64,000 bases of DNA. Source: Geodermatophilus ruber (lineage in GTDB: Bacteria > Actinomycetota > Actinomycetes > Mycobacteriales > Geodermatophilaceae). The translations under genes were made by a program, and so were the position numbers. Below the pieces are notes generated by a model. That model had not been told where the DNA came from and ran no database searches. It saw only the letters and a list, made by a program, of their open reading frames with translations. Below are positions 8,710 through 16,751 of the stretch, piece after piece (position 1 is the first letter of the stretch; every line of letters begins with the position of its first letter). The stretch spans positions 62,001 through 126,000 of the forward strand of contig NZ_FOSW01000011.1 in the NCBI RefSeq assembly GCF_900114385.1, written 5' to 3'.

Positions 8710-10494
8710 ATGAGCGAGCCCACGTTCACCGCGCCGCGGATCACCGCCGAGCGCGGGCCCGACGGCCGGTTGCTGCTCCGCTCCGCGGAGCCGCTGCGGG
8801 AGCACGCCGTCAGCGTGGTGCACGAATTCCGGGCCCGGAGCGAGACCCATCCCGACCGGCTGCTGGCCGCCGAGCGGGACGCCTCCGGGGGGTGGGCGCG
8901 GTTGACCTGGGGCGAGGCCCGCGAGCAGGCCGACCGGCTGGCGCAGGGCCTGCTCGACCGCGGCCTGGCCGACCGGCCGGTCATGGTGCTCTCGGGCAAC
9001 AGCCGGTTGCACCTGGTGGTCCTCCTGGCCGCTATGACCGTCGGTGCGCCCGTCGTCCCCACCAGCGTCGCCTACTCCCTGCAGAGCGCCGACCACGCCA
9101 AGCTGCGGGCGATGGCCGAGCTGGCCGAGCCCGGCCTCGTGGTCGCCGAGGACGCCTCCTTCGCCGCGGCCGTCACCGCCGTCGCCGGGGACCGGGCGGT
9201 GCTCAGCCGGGACGGCGGCGTCCCGGGGGCCACGACACCCGAGGAGTTCGGCGCCGCACCGTCCCCCGAGGTCGACCGGCGGTGCGCGGGGCTGCGCCGG
9301 GACGACGTCGCCAAGATCCTCTTCACCTCCGGGTCGACCGGTGCGCCGAAGGGGGTGCTCACCACCCACGGCATGCTCATGGCCAACCAGCAGCAGATCC
9401 GCCAGGTGTGGCCGTTCCTCGAGGCCGAGCCGCCGGTGCTGCTGGACTGGCTGCCGTGGAGCCACACCTTCGGCGGCAACCACGACCTGAACATGGTGCT
9501 GGCCCACGGGGGCACGCTGTGGATCGACGACGGCCGGCCCGCCCCGGCGCTGGTCGGCCGCACGGTGCGCAACCTGGCCGATGCCCGGCCGACCCTGTAC
9601 TTCAACGTGCCCGCCGGCTACGCCGCGCTGCTCCCGGAGCTCGAGCGGGATCCCGCGGCCGCCCGTGCCTTCCTCAGCCGGCTGCGCCTGGGGTTCTTCG
9701 CCGCCGCCGCGCTACCGCAGCAACTGTGGGACCGGCTGGAGAAGCTGGCCGCCGAGCACGGCTCCCGGATGCGGATGACCACCGCGTGGGGACTGACCGA
9801 GACCGCGCCGGCCGCCACCTCGGCGCACTTCCCGATCACCCGCAGCGACGTGCTGGGCGTGCCGCTGCCCGGGGTGGAGCTCGCCCTGGTGCCGGTGGGG
9901 GAGAAGCAGGAGGTCCGGGTGCGCGGGCCGAACGTCACCCCGGGCTACCACCGCCGTCCCGACCTGACCGCGGCCGCGTTCGACGAGGAGGGCTTCTTCC
10001 GCACCGGCGACGCGGTGACCCTCGCCGACCCCGGGGACGTGCACGCGGGGCTGCTGTTCCGAGGGCGGATCGCCGAGGACTTCAAGCTCTCCACCGGGAC
10101 GTTCGTCAGCGTGGGCACCCTGCGCCCGCGGTTGGTCTCGGCCGGGCAGGGGCTGCTCACCGACGCGGTGCTCTGCGGCGAGAACACCGAGCAGGTCACC
10201 GCCCTGGTGTGGCTGCGCCCCGATGCCGCGGGCCAGGTGGACGACGACGGCGTCCCCGGGGCGGCGCTGCGGGCCGAGCTGGCCGCCACGCTGCAGCGGC
10301 TGGCCGCCGAGGGCGGCGGGTCGGCGCAGCGCGTCGAGCGGCTGCTCGTCCTCCGGGAGCCGGCGCAGCTGGACGCCGGCGAGATCACCGACAAGGGCTA
10401 CGTGAACCAGCGTGCCGTCCGCGAGCGCCGGGCGGAGCTGGCCGGGCTGCTGGCGGCCGACCCCGTGCCCCCGCAGGTGGTCGTGCGCCCGTGA
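8710..10494 (+). CDS. AMP-dependent acyl/aryl-CoA ligase, feruloyl-CoA synthase-like
   Basis: This 594-residue member of the adenylate-forming superfamily carries the P-loop-like FTSGSTGAPKG near 215, LDWLPWSHTFGGNHD near 250 and TAWGLTETAP near 360. The segment GGTLWIDDGRPAP and the N-terminal LLLRSAEPLREHAVSVV match the feruloyl-CoA synthase branch. This branch activates hydroxycinnamates or related acids with ATP and CoA. The ATG at 8710 follows GGAGGA by four bases. It is followed by an amidohydrolase, suggesting an aromatic-acid route, but ferulate itself is not proven as substrate. Confidence 0.85.
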   Translation: MSEPTFTAPRITAERGPDGRLLLRSAEPLREHAVSVVHEFRARSETHPDRLLAAERDASGGWARLTWGEAREQADRLAQGLLDRGLADRPVMVLSGNSRLHLVVLLAAMTVGAPVVPTSVAYSLQSADHAKLRAMAELAEPGLVVAEDASFAAAVTAVAGDRAVLSRDGGVPGATTPEEFGAAPSPEVDRRCAGLRRDDVAKILFTSGSTGAPKGVLTTHGMLMANQQQIRQVWPFLEAEPPVLLDWLPWSHTFGGNHDLNMVLAHGGTLWIDDGRPAPALVGRTVRNLADARPTLYFNVPAGYAALLPELERDPAAARAFLSRLRLGFFAAAALPQQLWDRLEKLAAEHGSRMRMTTAWGLTETAPAATSAHFPITRSDVLGVPLPGVELALVPVGEKQEVRVRGPNVTPGYHRRPDLTAAAFDEEGFFRTGDAVTLADPGDVHAGLLFRGRIAEDFKLSTGTFVSVGTLRPRLVSAGQGLLTDAVLCGENTEQVTALVWLRPDAAGQVDDDGVPGAALRAELAATLQRLAAEGGGSAQRVERLLVLREPAQLDAGEITDKGYVNQRAVRERRAELAGLLAADPVPPQVVVRP

Positions 10495-10557
10495 CCCGCC
10501 AGGCCCGAGCCCGGACCCGAGCCGAGGTCGCCGCGGCGACGGGGGAGGATCGCTGAC

Positions 10558-11421
10558 ATGCTCGACGGACACCTCCTCGTGGACGCGCACGTCCATGTCC
10601 CGCACCTGGCCACCCTCGCACCCGCCTGGGTGGACTGGGCCCGGCAGTTCGGCCGGCCCGGGATCCTCGAGGAGATCTGGCGGGCCGACGGGTCGCCGGA
10701 CCCCGCCGCGCTCGACCGGCTCTTCGCCGAGGAGGGTGTGGACGTCGCGCTGCTGTTCTGCGAGTACAGCCCCAAGGCGACCGGCTACCAGCTCTTCGAC
10801 GACCTGCTGCCGCTGATCGAGCAGAACCCCCGCCGGTTCCGGCCGGTGGCCAACGTCAACCCGCACCTGCACTTCCCGATCGCCCGGGAGCTCGAGCGCC
10901 AGCTGGACCTCGGCGCGGCCGCGCTGAAGATCCACCCGGTGCACGGCGGCTTCCGCGCCGACGACGCGGCGATGTACCCCGCCTACGCGGTGCTCGTCGA
11001 GCGCGGGGTCCCGCTGGTCGTGCACTGCGGGACCAGCAGCTTCCCCGGGTCGACCAACGCCTACGCCGACCCGGTGCTGCTCGACGCGGTGCTGCGGGAC
11101 TTCCCCGACCTGCAGGTGGTGCTGGCCCACGGCGGGCGGGGCTGGTGGTACGACGCGGCGGCCTTCCTGGCCGTCTCCCGGCCCAACGTCTGGATCGAGC
11201 TCTCCGGCCTGCCGCCCAAGCGGCTGCCGGAGTACTACGCCCGCTTCGACCTCGGCCGGCTGGCGCTCAGGTGGATCTACGGCACCGACTGGCCGGGCGT
11301 GCCCGGGCAGGCGGCCAACGCCCGCGCGGTGGCCTCGCTCGGCCTGCCCGAGGACGTCGTCCCGCTGGTCCTGGGGCAGAACGCGCTGCGGGTCTACGCC
11401 GGGCTCGACCCCGCGCGCTGA
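10558..11421 (+). CDS. amidohydrolase-family metal-dependent hydrolase or decarboxylase
   Basis: This 287-residue TIM-barrel protein belongs to the amidohydrolase-2 group (PF04909 type). The metal site is visible in order: DAHVHV at 9-14, LKIHP near 124, VVHCG near 158, VLAHGG near 187 and YGTDWPG near 241. Relatives include decarboxylases and lactone hydrolases of aromatic degradation. An AGGAT motif lies just before the ATG. It follows the CoA ligase by 63 bases in the same direction. It is a possible but unproven candidate for the lactone hydrolase step that the lig operon at 44-50 kb lacks. Confidence 0.8.
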   Translation: MLDGHLLVDAHVHVPHLATLAPAWVDWARQFGRPGILEEIWRADGSPDPAALDRLFAEEGVDVALLFCEYSPKATGYQLFDDLLPLIEQNPRRFRPVANVNPHLHFPIARELERQLDLGAAALKIHPVHGGFRADDAAMYPAYAVLVERGVPLVVHCGTSSFPGSTNAYADPVLLDAVLRDFPDLQVVLAHGGRGWWYDAAAFLAVSRPNVWIELSGLPPKRLPEYYARFDLGRLALRWIYGTDWPGVPGQAANARAVASLGLPEDVVPLVLGQNALRVYAGLDPAR

Positions 11422-11532
11422 CGCGGGCGACCGCCCCGGGCCGTCCGGGCCGGGTGGCGGCTCCACCCCAGGGATGTCGTGCCGTGCGGCATCCGTCAGG
11501 ATGGAGCGGATCCAGGGAGGGAGAGGTGGACC

Positions 11533-12132
11533 TTGGGCAAGCACCGTGCACCTGACGCGGACCCCACCGACTTCGACGCGGCCACCAGTGCTCTCGTCGA
11601 CGTCAGTGGCGACTACACCGTCGACGAGGCGCACACGCGCATCGGCATCCGGGCACGCCACGCGATGGTGACGACGGTGCGGGGGTCGTTCACCGACTTC
11701 TCCGGGACCGCGCACCTGGACGCCGCGAACCCGCCGGCCAGCTCGGTGACGCTGCGGATCCGGACGAACAGCATCGACACCGGCCAGCCCGACCGCGACG
11801 CCCACCTGCGCTCCGCGGACTTCCTCGACGTCGAGACCTACCCGGAGATCGTCTTCGTCTCCACCGACGTCGAGCAGATCGAGCCGGACGTGTACACGGT
11901 GACCGGGGACCTCACCATCCGGGACACGACCCGCCCGGTCGCGGTGGACTTCACCCTCACCGGGTCGGCCCAGGACCCTTTCGGCAACACCCGGGTCGGG
12001 TTCGAGGGTGCGCTGGCGATCAAGCGCAGCGAGTGGGGCCTGACCTGGAACACCCCGCTGGACACCGGCGGGGTGCTGGTCAGCGACCGCATCCAGATCG
12101 AGTTCGACGTCTCCGCGGTCCGCAGCGCCTGA
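11533..12132 (+). CDS. YceI-family lipocalin-like protein
   Basis: This 199-residue protein is of the YceI fold, which binds polyisoprenoid or amphiphilic lipids in a beta barrel. Characteristic stretches are SGDYTVDEAHTRIGIRARHAM, the NSIDTGQPDRDAHLRSADF motif and VTGDLTIRDTTRPV. No signal peptide is seen, so it should be cytoplasmic. The TTG at 11533 is chosen because AGGGAGGGAGAGG lies just upstream; a GTG in frame at 11479 would add 18 unlikely residues. It appears to stand alone. Confidence 0.85.
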   Translation: MGKHRAPDADPTDFDAATSALVDVSGDYTVDEAHTRIGIRARHAMVTTVRGSFTDFSGTAHLDAANPPASSVTLRIRTNSIDTGQPDRDAHLRSADFLDVETYPEIVFVSTDVEQIEPDVYTVTGDLTIRDTTRPVAVDFTLTGSAQDPFGNTRVGFEGALAIKRSEWGLTWNTPLDTGGVLVSDRIQIEFDVSAVRSA

Positions 12133-12209
12133 ACCCCGGCGCGGTCGCTGGCGCGGCGCCCTCCGCGGAGTGCTGCGTACGGACGTCCGCCCGCGCGCTC
12201 CGTAGCCGT

Positions 12210-12311
12210 CCCGGCATCGATGAGCCGGGGCCGAGGGAAACCGGTGTCGAGCTGCCCCGCGCCCGCATCACGCGGGCAACCTCGGTGCCGGCGAGAACCC
12301 TGCCGCCGGCA
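12210..12311 (+). ncRNA. structured non-coding RNA segment (candidate leader element, cobalamin-riboswitch-like pieces)
   Basis: Within the 345-base gap before the UGSC operon lie nested perfect stems. They are CCCGGC/GCCGGG (12210-12229); CCGAGG with CCTCGG (12231-12236, 12280-12285) enclosing GCCCGC/GCGGGC (12261-12277); and TGCCGGC/GCCGGCA (12286-12311). GAGGGAAACCGGTG followed by CTGCCCCGC and a terminal CCCTGCC resembles the order of conserved blocks in cobalamin riboswitches. The ACTGT block and the return strand of the CCGG stem are missing. It lies upstream of the best promoter, so it may instead belong to the end of the YceI transcript. Confidence 0.3.
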
Positions 12312-12334
12312 GCCGGCGGTCTGCCCTCACTCCG

Positions 12335-12349
12335 CGTCACCGGGTGACG
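12335..12349. promoter_or_regulatory. 15-bp palindrome upstream of the UGSC promoter
   Basis: CGTCACC-G-GGTGACG is a perfect inverted repeat centred at 12342, with its last base 12 bases before the -35 box of the UGSC operon. It is a plausible activator or repressor site distinct from the IclR-type pair downstream. Confidence 0.4.
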
Positions 12350-12360
12350 CCTCGCGGTCG

Positions 12361-12390
12361 TTGACCTGCGTCACACCCGGTCGATAGGGT
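12361..12390 (+). promoter_or_regulatory. promoter of the UGSC selenoprotein operon
   Basis: TTGACC at 12361-12366 and TAGGGT at 12385-12390 are spaced by 18 bases and fit actinobacterial housekeeping-sigma promoters. The predicted transcript start near 12397 falls inside the first of two operator-like sites. The partner operon at 24.6 kb has the same arrangement (TTGACC, then CAGGCT, then two sites). Confidence 0.6.
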
Positions 12391-12393
12391 CTG

Positions 12394-12429
12394 TGTGCGA
12401 TAAACGACACGTTGTTCGGATACCGCACA
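12394..12429. promoter_or_regulatory. paired IclR-type operator sites, UGSC promoter
   Basis: Site 1 (12394-12410) reads TGTGCG-ATAAA-CGACAC. Site 2 (12413-12429) reads TGTTCG-GATAC-CGCACA, a near-perfect TGTnCG-N5-CGnACA palindrome. The centres are 19 bp apart. The sequence resembles GTTCG-N-CGCAC operators described for PcaU/PobR-type IclR proteins. The same pair recurs at 24442-24477 and 24615-24650. Confidence 0.6.
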
Positions 12430-12477
12430 CACTGGCCGACTGACGGCCGATGCCCACCGACCGATCGAGGAGCCGCC

Positions 12478-13014
12478 ATGGAGCTGGAATCGATCCTGGA
12501 CCCGACCGGCGCGACCGACGCGGCCGCGGACACGTCGCTGGCCCCCCGCATGACCACGTTGCGCGGGAAGACCCTCGGGCTGCTGGACAACGGCAAGCCC
12601 AACGGCGGCGCGCTGCTCACGGAGATCGGCTCCGTGCTGCAGCAGCGCTACGGGGTCAAGAACGTGCTGATGTTCACCAAGCCGTACTTCGGCACCCCGG
12701 TGGAGCCGACGCAGACCCAGCGGATCTTCGAGGAGTGCGACTTCGCCATCACGGCGATCGGTGATTAGGGCTCCTGCAGCGCGGCCAGTTTGGCCGACGG
12801 AATCCTGCTGGAGCGCCAGGGCGTGCCCGCCGTCTCCATCTGCACCGAACCCTTCCGCATCACGGCCGCGGCGATGGCCCGCACCTACGGCTTCCCCGGC
12901 TTCGAGTACGTCGAGATGCCGCATCCGGTCGCCAGCCTCAGCGCCGAGGGGATCCGGCAGCGGGTCGAGGAGATGCTCCCGCGGGTGCTGGCGATCCTCG
13001 GGGTGGAGGAGTGA
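12478..13014 (+). CDS. UGSC-family selenoprotein with UAG-encoded selenocysteine
   Basis: The ATG at 12478 follows GAGGAGCCGCC. Ninety-six codons lead to an in-frame TAG (12766-12768), then GSCSAAS and 75 further codons in the same frame, ending in a TGA that overlaps the GTG of the next gene. Reading TAG as selenocysteine gives a 178-residue protein with Sec97-Gly-Ser-Cys100, the motif that names the UGSC family. GLLDNGKPNGGALLTEIG and GILLERQGVPAVSI flank it as in the family. UAG-programmed Sec is known in Geodermatophilus and Blastococcus. A Sec/Cys pair suggests thiol redox or electrophile chemistry; the reaction is unknown. A standard gene finder would split this gene or call it broken. 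Confidence 0.9.
12770..12814 (+). other. SECIS-like hairpin directly after the UAG-Sec codon
   Basis: The mRNA one base after the TAG codon can fold into a long hairpin. The outer stem is 12770-12774 with 12810-12814 (5 bp), followed by one T-T mismatch, then 12776-12779 with 12805-12808 (4 bp). Next comes an asymmetric internal loop (2 bases 5', 8 bases 3') and an apical stem, 12782-12787 with 12791-12796 (6 bp), closed by a GTT triloop. Bacterial SelB needs such a stem-loop immediately downstream of the Sec codon, with G/U in the apical loop. Position and size fit. Confidence 0.7.
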
Positions 13015-14078
13015 ACCCCACCCAACGGGCGATCGAGCACTGCTTCGCGGAGGGCTGGACCGACGGCCTCCCGGTCGTGCCGTGCGACCGGGAGGCGGCG
13101 GAGGCGATGCTGGCCTGCGTCGACCGGGACCCCGACGAGGTGCTGCTGGCGATGCCGCAGCTCAATCGGTCGGTCACCGTGCGGCTCGCCGCGGTCAACG
13201 CGGTGATGGCCGGGTGCCTGCCGGAGTACTTCCCGGTGGTCGTCGCGGCCTGGGACTCGCTGCGTGAGGAGGGCTACGCCCGCAAGGGAATCTGGCAGAG
13301 CACCACCGGGACCGCCTCGCTGCTGCTCGTCAACGGCCCCGTGCGGCGGCAGATCGGCGTCAACAGCGCCGGGAACCTGTTCGGGCCCGGGTTCCGGGCC
13401 AACGCCACGATCGGCCGGGCGGTCCGGCTCACCGCGATCAACGCCCTGGGCCTCGTGCCGCACGAACTCGACCAGGCCACCCAGGGGACGCCGGCCAAGT
13501 ACACGGCCTGCATCGGGGAGAACGAGGAGGAGTCGCCGTGGACGCCGCTGCACGTCGACTGCGGCCTCGCCCCGGAGGACAGCGCGGTGACGGCGATGAC
13601 CATGCGCTCGACGGTGCACATCGAGGCCCGGCACACCGCCGTCCCGGAGCAGCTGCTGCACGACATCGCCGGCACGCTGGCCCGCACCGGAGCGCTGCTG
13701 CACCAGACCGTCAGCGCCTGCGTGGTGCTCGGCCCCGAGCATGCGCACCTGCTCGCCGACGCCGGCTGGAGCAAGCGGGACGTCTCGCAGTTCCTCTACG
13801 AGCAGTCCTTCGTCCCCCGGGAACTCCTCGACCGGGCCGGCAAGGGCGCGATGTCGCAGAAGAGCCACTGGCGGGTGGCGCGCGACCACCCGGACGCCGT
13901 CCTCGACCCCGGGCCCGACCCGGCGCGGGACGGCATCCACGCGATGACTTCGCCCGAGGCGGTCCTCGTCGTCGTCGCCGGGTCGTCGAACTCGGGGGTG
14001 TCGGCCGTGGTCGAGACCTTCGGGCCCCGCGGCGACCGGCCCGCGGTCACCCGCATCCCGGCATCGAAGGGGAACTGA
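13011..14078 (+). CDS. UGSC-linked conserved protein, copy 1 (function unknown)
   Basis: This 355-residue soluble protein starts at a GTG overlapping the selenoprotein stop (GTGA) after GGTGGAGGA, so the two are translationally coupled. Conserved blocks include FAEGWTDGLPVVP near 11-23, NAVMAGCLPEYFPVVVAAWD near 63-82, KGIWQSTTGTASLLLVNGPV, GPGFRANATIGRAVRLTAIN and ELDQATQGTPAKYTACIGEN. Two Cys in these blocks (AGCLPEY, TACIGEN) are shared with the second copy at 24724-25905. I recognise the family only as a frequent neighbour of UGSC proteins. It may form a complex with, or act in sequence with, the selenoprotein. Confidence 0.85.
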   Translation: MNPTQRAIEHCFAEGWTDGLPVVPCDREAAEAMLACVDRDPDEVLLAMPQLNRSVTVRLAAVNAVMAGCLPEYFPVVVAAWDSLREEGYARKGIWQSTTGTASLLLVNGPVRRQIGVNSAGNLFGPGFRANATIGRAVRLTAINALGLVPHELDQATQGTPAKYTACIGENEEESPWTPLHVDCGLAPEDSAVTAMTMRSTVHIEARHTAVPEQLLHDIAGTLARTGALLHQTVSACVVLGPEHAHLLADAGWSKRDVSQFLYEQSFVPRELLDRAGKGAMSQKSHWRVARDHPDAVLDPGPDPARDGIHAMTSPEAVLVVVAGSSNSGVSAVVETFGPRGDRPAVTRIPASKGN

Positions 14079-14083
14079 GGACC

Positions 14084-15772
14084 ATGGCAGAGGTCGTTCG
14101 TGCAGGGGAGGCGCCCCGCTTCCGGGACAACCTCGCCTCCGTGATCGAGGCGCTCTCCGACGCGCTGTCGGCGCTGGACCCCGACCGCGCGGTGCTGCTG
14201 CACGGCGACCGCCGCCGGACGTGGGCGGAGTTCGACGACCGCGCGGCCCGGCTTGCCGGCTTCCTGTCCGACCGCGGCATCGGCGCCGGCGACCGGGTGG
14301 GCATCGGGCTGTACAACTCGCCCGAGTACCTGGAGAGCCTGCTCGCAGTGCTCAAGCTGCGCGCCGTGCCGGTGAACGTCAACTACCGCTACCGGGAGGC
14401 CGAGCTCGAGCAGGTGCTCGGCTTCACCGGGATCCGCGCGGTGGTGGCCGATGCGGCCCTCGTGGGCCGGATGGCGACCGTGGCCGCGCGGCTGCCGGAA
14501 CTGCGGGCGGTCGTCGTCTGCGACGCCGACGGGGGCCTGACCGTTCCGGTGCCGGAGGAGGAGATGTTCCTCCGGTACGAGGCGGCGGTGGCGGCGGCCG
14601 CCCCCCGGCCCCGGCAGGAACGCTCGGCCGACGACCGGATCCTGATCCTCACCGGCGGAACGACGGGCCTGCCCAAGGGGGTGGTCTGGGACTGCGCCGG
14701 AGTGTGCGGCGTGGTCTCCTCGGCCTACGGCCGCGCCGGGGAGCCGGTGCCCGCTGACGTCGCCGGAGTCGTCGCGGCAGCCGAGGTCGCGGTCCGCGCC
14801 GGAACCGCCCCGGTCATCCTGCCGGCTTCGCCGCTGATGCACGGCACCGGCTTCTTCTTCAGCCTGGGCAACCTGCTCCGCGGCGGACAGGTGGTCACGC
14901 TGCCGCAGCGGTCCCTGGACCCGGCCGCCCTCTGGACCGCGGTCCAGGAGCACCAGGTCCAGGAGCTGGCCATCGTCGGGGATGCCTTCGCCGTCCCGCT
15001 GCTGGACGAGTACGACCGCGCCGCGGCGGCCGGTACCCCCTACGACCTCGGGTCCCTGCGCCGGGTGGTCAGTTCGGGCGTCCGGTGGAGCACCGCGACC
15101 AAGCGACGCCTGCTGCGGGCCGCCCGCGCCACCCTGCAGGACTCGATCGCCGCCACCGAGGGCGGCCCGTTCGGGATCTCCCTGTCCGGCCCGGACCCCG
15201 ACACGGTCACCGACCGGTTCACGCTGCCGGCCAACGCCCGGGTGATCGGGCCGGACGGCACCGACGTCGTCCCGGGCTCCGGCCAGGTCGGGGTGCTGGC
15301 CAGCACCGGAAACCTCCCGCTCGGCTACCTCGACGACCCGGAGGCCACCGCGGGTGTGTTCAGGGTGGTCGACGGGGTGCGCTACGCCGTCCCGGGCGAC
15401 GCGGCCATCGTCGCGGCCGATGGCACGCTGACCCTGCTGGGACGCGGCTCGGGGGTCATCAACACCGGCGGGGAGAAGGTCTTCGCCGAGGAGGTCGAGC
15501 AGGCGCTGGTCGAGCACCCGGGGGTGGCCGAAGCCGTGGTGGTCGGCGTTCCCGACGACCGGTGGGGCAGCCGGGTCACCGCTCTCGTCGTCCCGGTGGC
15601 CGGGGTTCGGCTGACCGTCGCCGAGCTGGGGGAGCACGTGGGCAGCCGGCTGGCCGACTACAAGAGGCCGCGGCTGATCTCCGTCGTGCCGGAGATCGAG
15701 CGGACCGTCTCCGGGAAGATCGACCGGCGCTGGGCGACCGACCGCGCGGGGCAGCTCGCCGCCGGGGGATAG
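14084..15772 (+). CDS. AMP-dependent acyl-CoA synthetase
   Basis: This 562-residue adenylate-forming enzyme has LILTGGTTGLPKGVVWD near 187-203 (ATP-binding P-loop type), an ATEGGPFG stretch at the A5 position, GEKVFAEEVEQAL and the C-terminal SGKIDRRW with the catalytic Lys. It resembles FadD-type fatty-acyl ligases. The ATG at 14084 lies five bases after the stop of the UGSC-linked protein; the frame upstream is open but has no supporting start. As third gene of the selenoprotein operon, it probably activates a carboxylic acid produced or consumed by the other two proteins. Confidence 0.9.
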   Translation: MAEVVRAGEAPRFRDNLASVIEALSDALSALDPDRAVLLHGDRRRTWAEFDDRAARLAGFLSDRGIGAGDRVGIGLYNSPEYLESLLAVLKLRAVPVNVNYRYREAELEQVLGFTGIRAVVADAALVGRMATVAARLPELRAVVVCDADGGLTVPVPEEEMFLRYEAAVAAAAPRPRQERSADDRILILTGGTTGLPKGVVWDCAGVCGVVSSAYGRAGEPVPADVAGVVAAAEVAVRAGTAPVILPASPLMHGTGFFFSLGNLLRGGQVVTLPQRSLDPAALWTAVQEHQVQELAIVGDAFAVPLLDEYDRAAAAGTPYDLGSLRRVVSSGVRWSTATKRRLLRAARATLQDSIAATEGGPFGISLSGPDPDTVTDRFTLPANARVIGPDGTDVVPGSGQVGVLASTGNLPLGYLDDPEATAGVFRVVDGVRYAVPGDAAIVAADGTLTLLGRGSGVINTGGEKVFAEEVEQALVEHPGVAEAVVVGVPDDRWGSRVTALVVPVAGVRLTVAELGEHVGSRLADYKRPRLISVVPEIERTVSGKIDRRWATDRAGQLAAGG

Positions 15773-15779
15773 CGTCGGC

Positions 15780-16706
15780 TCAGAGCTGTCCGGGCGCGGT
15801 GGACCGGACGCCGAGCAGGGCGATGTCCCGCTCGATCCGGTGCGCTGTCTCCCGCAGCGGCTCCAGGGCGGTACGGCGCAGGGCAGCGGGGGAGAGGCGC
15901 CGCGAGTGCGTCCCCACGTTGACCGAGGCGACCACGGCCCCTGTCGCGTCGTGCACCGGGACGGCGATGGAGGTGACGCCCTCCTCCAGCTCCTGGTCCA
16001 CCAGCGACCAGCCCTGGGTGCGGACCTCCATCAACCGATCGCGCAGCCGCTCCGGGTCGGTCACGGTCCGCGCGGTGCGCGGCAGCAGCTTGGCCCGGGT
16101 GAGGTAGGCGTCCAGCTCGTCGTCGGGCAGCGCGGCGAGCAGCACCCGGCCGTGCGAGGTCACGAACGCCGGCAGCCGGGTGCCCACGGTGAGCCCGCTG
16201 GCAACCACCCGTCGCGCGCCCACCCGGGCGACGTAGATGATGTCGTCCCCGTCGAGGACGGCCACGCTCGTCGTCTCCTTGAGCTCGTCGGACAGCGCGG
16301 TCAGGTGCGGGGTCGCCACCTGCGGGAACGACAGCAGCGACAGGTAGGTGTAGCCCAGCTCCAGCACGGTGGGCCGGAGGTAGAACCTGCGGTCGACGGT
16401 GCCCACGTAGTCGAGGTCGACGAGGGTCAGCACGAAGCGCCGGGCCGCGGCCCGCGTCATGCCGGTGCGGCGGGCGATGTCGCTGAGGGTCAGCTCGGGC
16501 TCGTCGGCGGTGAAGGCCTTGATGACGGCCAGCCCGCGCTCCAGCGACTGCACGAAGTAGTCGCCCCGCGACCGGGGAGCGGCGGGCTCCTCCGGGCGGG
16601 CGGCGGGCGCATCGCCGCCGGCGCCGAGCACGCCATCAGGTTCGGTCAGTGGGCCCAGCTCCTCCGCGCCGGCGCGGCCGTGCGCCGCGGCTGTCGTCTC
16701 GGTCAT
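15780..16706 (-). CDS. IclR-family regulator, likely controller of the UGSC/dehydratase regulon
   Basis: This 308-residue protein has a roughly 65-residue Pro/Ala/Gly-rich N-terminal tail. The winged helix starts at about 70 (DYFVQSLERGLAVIKAF, then LSDIARRTGMTRAAARRFVLTL), as in PcaR/PobR-type IclR proteins, and the effector domain extends to the end. It lies convergent with the acyl-CoA ligase and downstream of the aconitase X unit, between the units whose promoters carry paired TGTnCG-N5-CGnACA sites. It is therefore the best candidate to bind them. No own promoter is evident; a hairpin fills the 44 bases upstream. Confidence 0.88.
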   Translation of the reverse strand: MTETTAAAHGRAGAEELGPLTEPDGVLGAGGDAPAARPEEPAAPRSRGDYFVQSLERGLAVIKAFTADEPELTLSDIARRTGMTRAAARRFVLTLVDLDYVGTVDRRFYLRPTVLELGYTYLSLLSFPQVATPHLTALSDELKETTSVAVLDGDDIIYVARVGARRVVASGLTVGTRLPAFVTSHGRVLLAALPDDELDAYLTRAKLLPRTARTVTDPERLRDRLMEVRTQGWSLVDQELEEGVTSIAVPVHDATGAVVASVNVGTHSRRLSPAALRRTALEPLRETAHRIERDIALLGVRSTAPGQL

Positions 16707-16723
16707 CCATCCTGGTCCGTGCT

Positions 16724-16751
16724 GCGTCCCCGGGACAGGTCCCGGGGACGC
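16724..16751 (-). terminator. terminator at the end of the aconitase X operon
   Basis: A perfect 13-bp stem (16724-16736 with 16739-16751) with a 2-base gap begins at the stop codon of the small aconitase X subunit and ends 18 bases before the IclR start. It should limit transcription from the seven-gene unit into the regulator gene. Confidence 0.7.

Noticed and set aside
12210..12311. c-di-AMP (ydaO-type) riboswitch
   Set aside because: The conserved blocks of that class, such as the GTGAATC and GGTAGG segments, are absent.
12133..12360. A tRNA-Sec gene in the gap before the UGSC operon
   Set aside because: No T-arm GTTCGAnTCC sequence and no acceptor/anticodon arms could be matched on either strand. 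The stems present do not fit a cloverleaf.
12478..12768. Separate short genes 12478-12768 and 12790-13014, or a pseudogene
   Set aside because: Both pieces are in one frame, the TAG sits exactly at the selenocysteine position of the UGSC motif, a hairpin follows, and the frame ends in a coupled overlap with the next gene.
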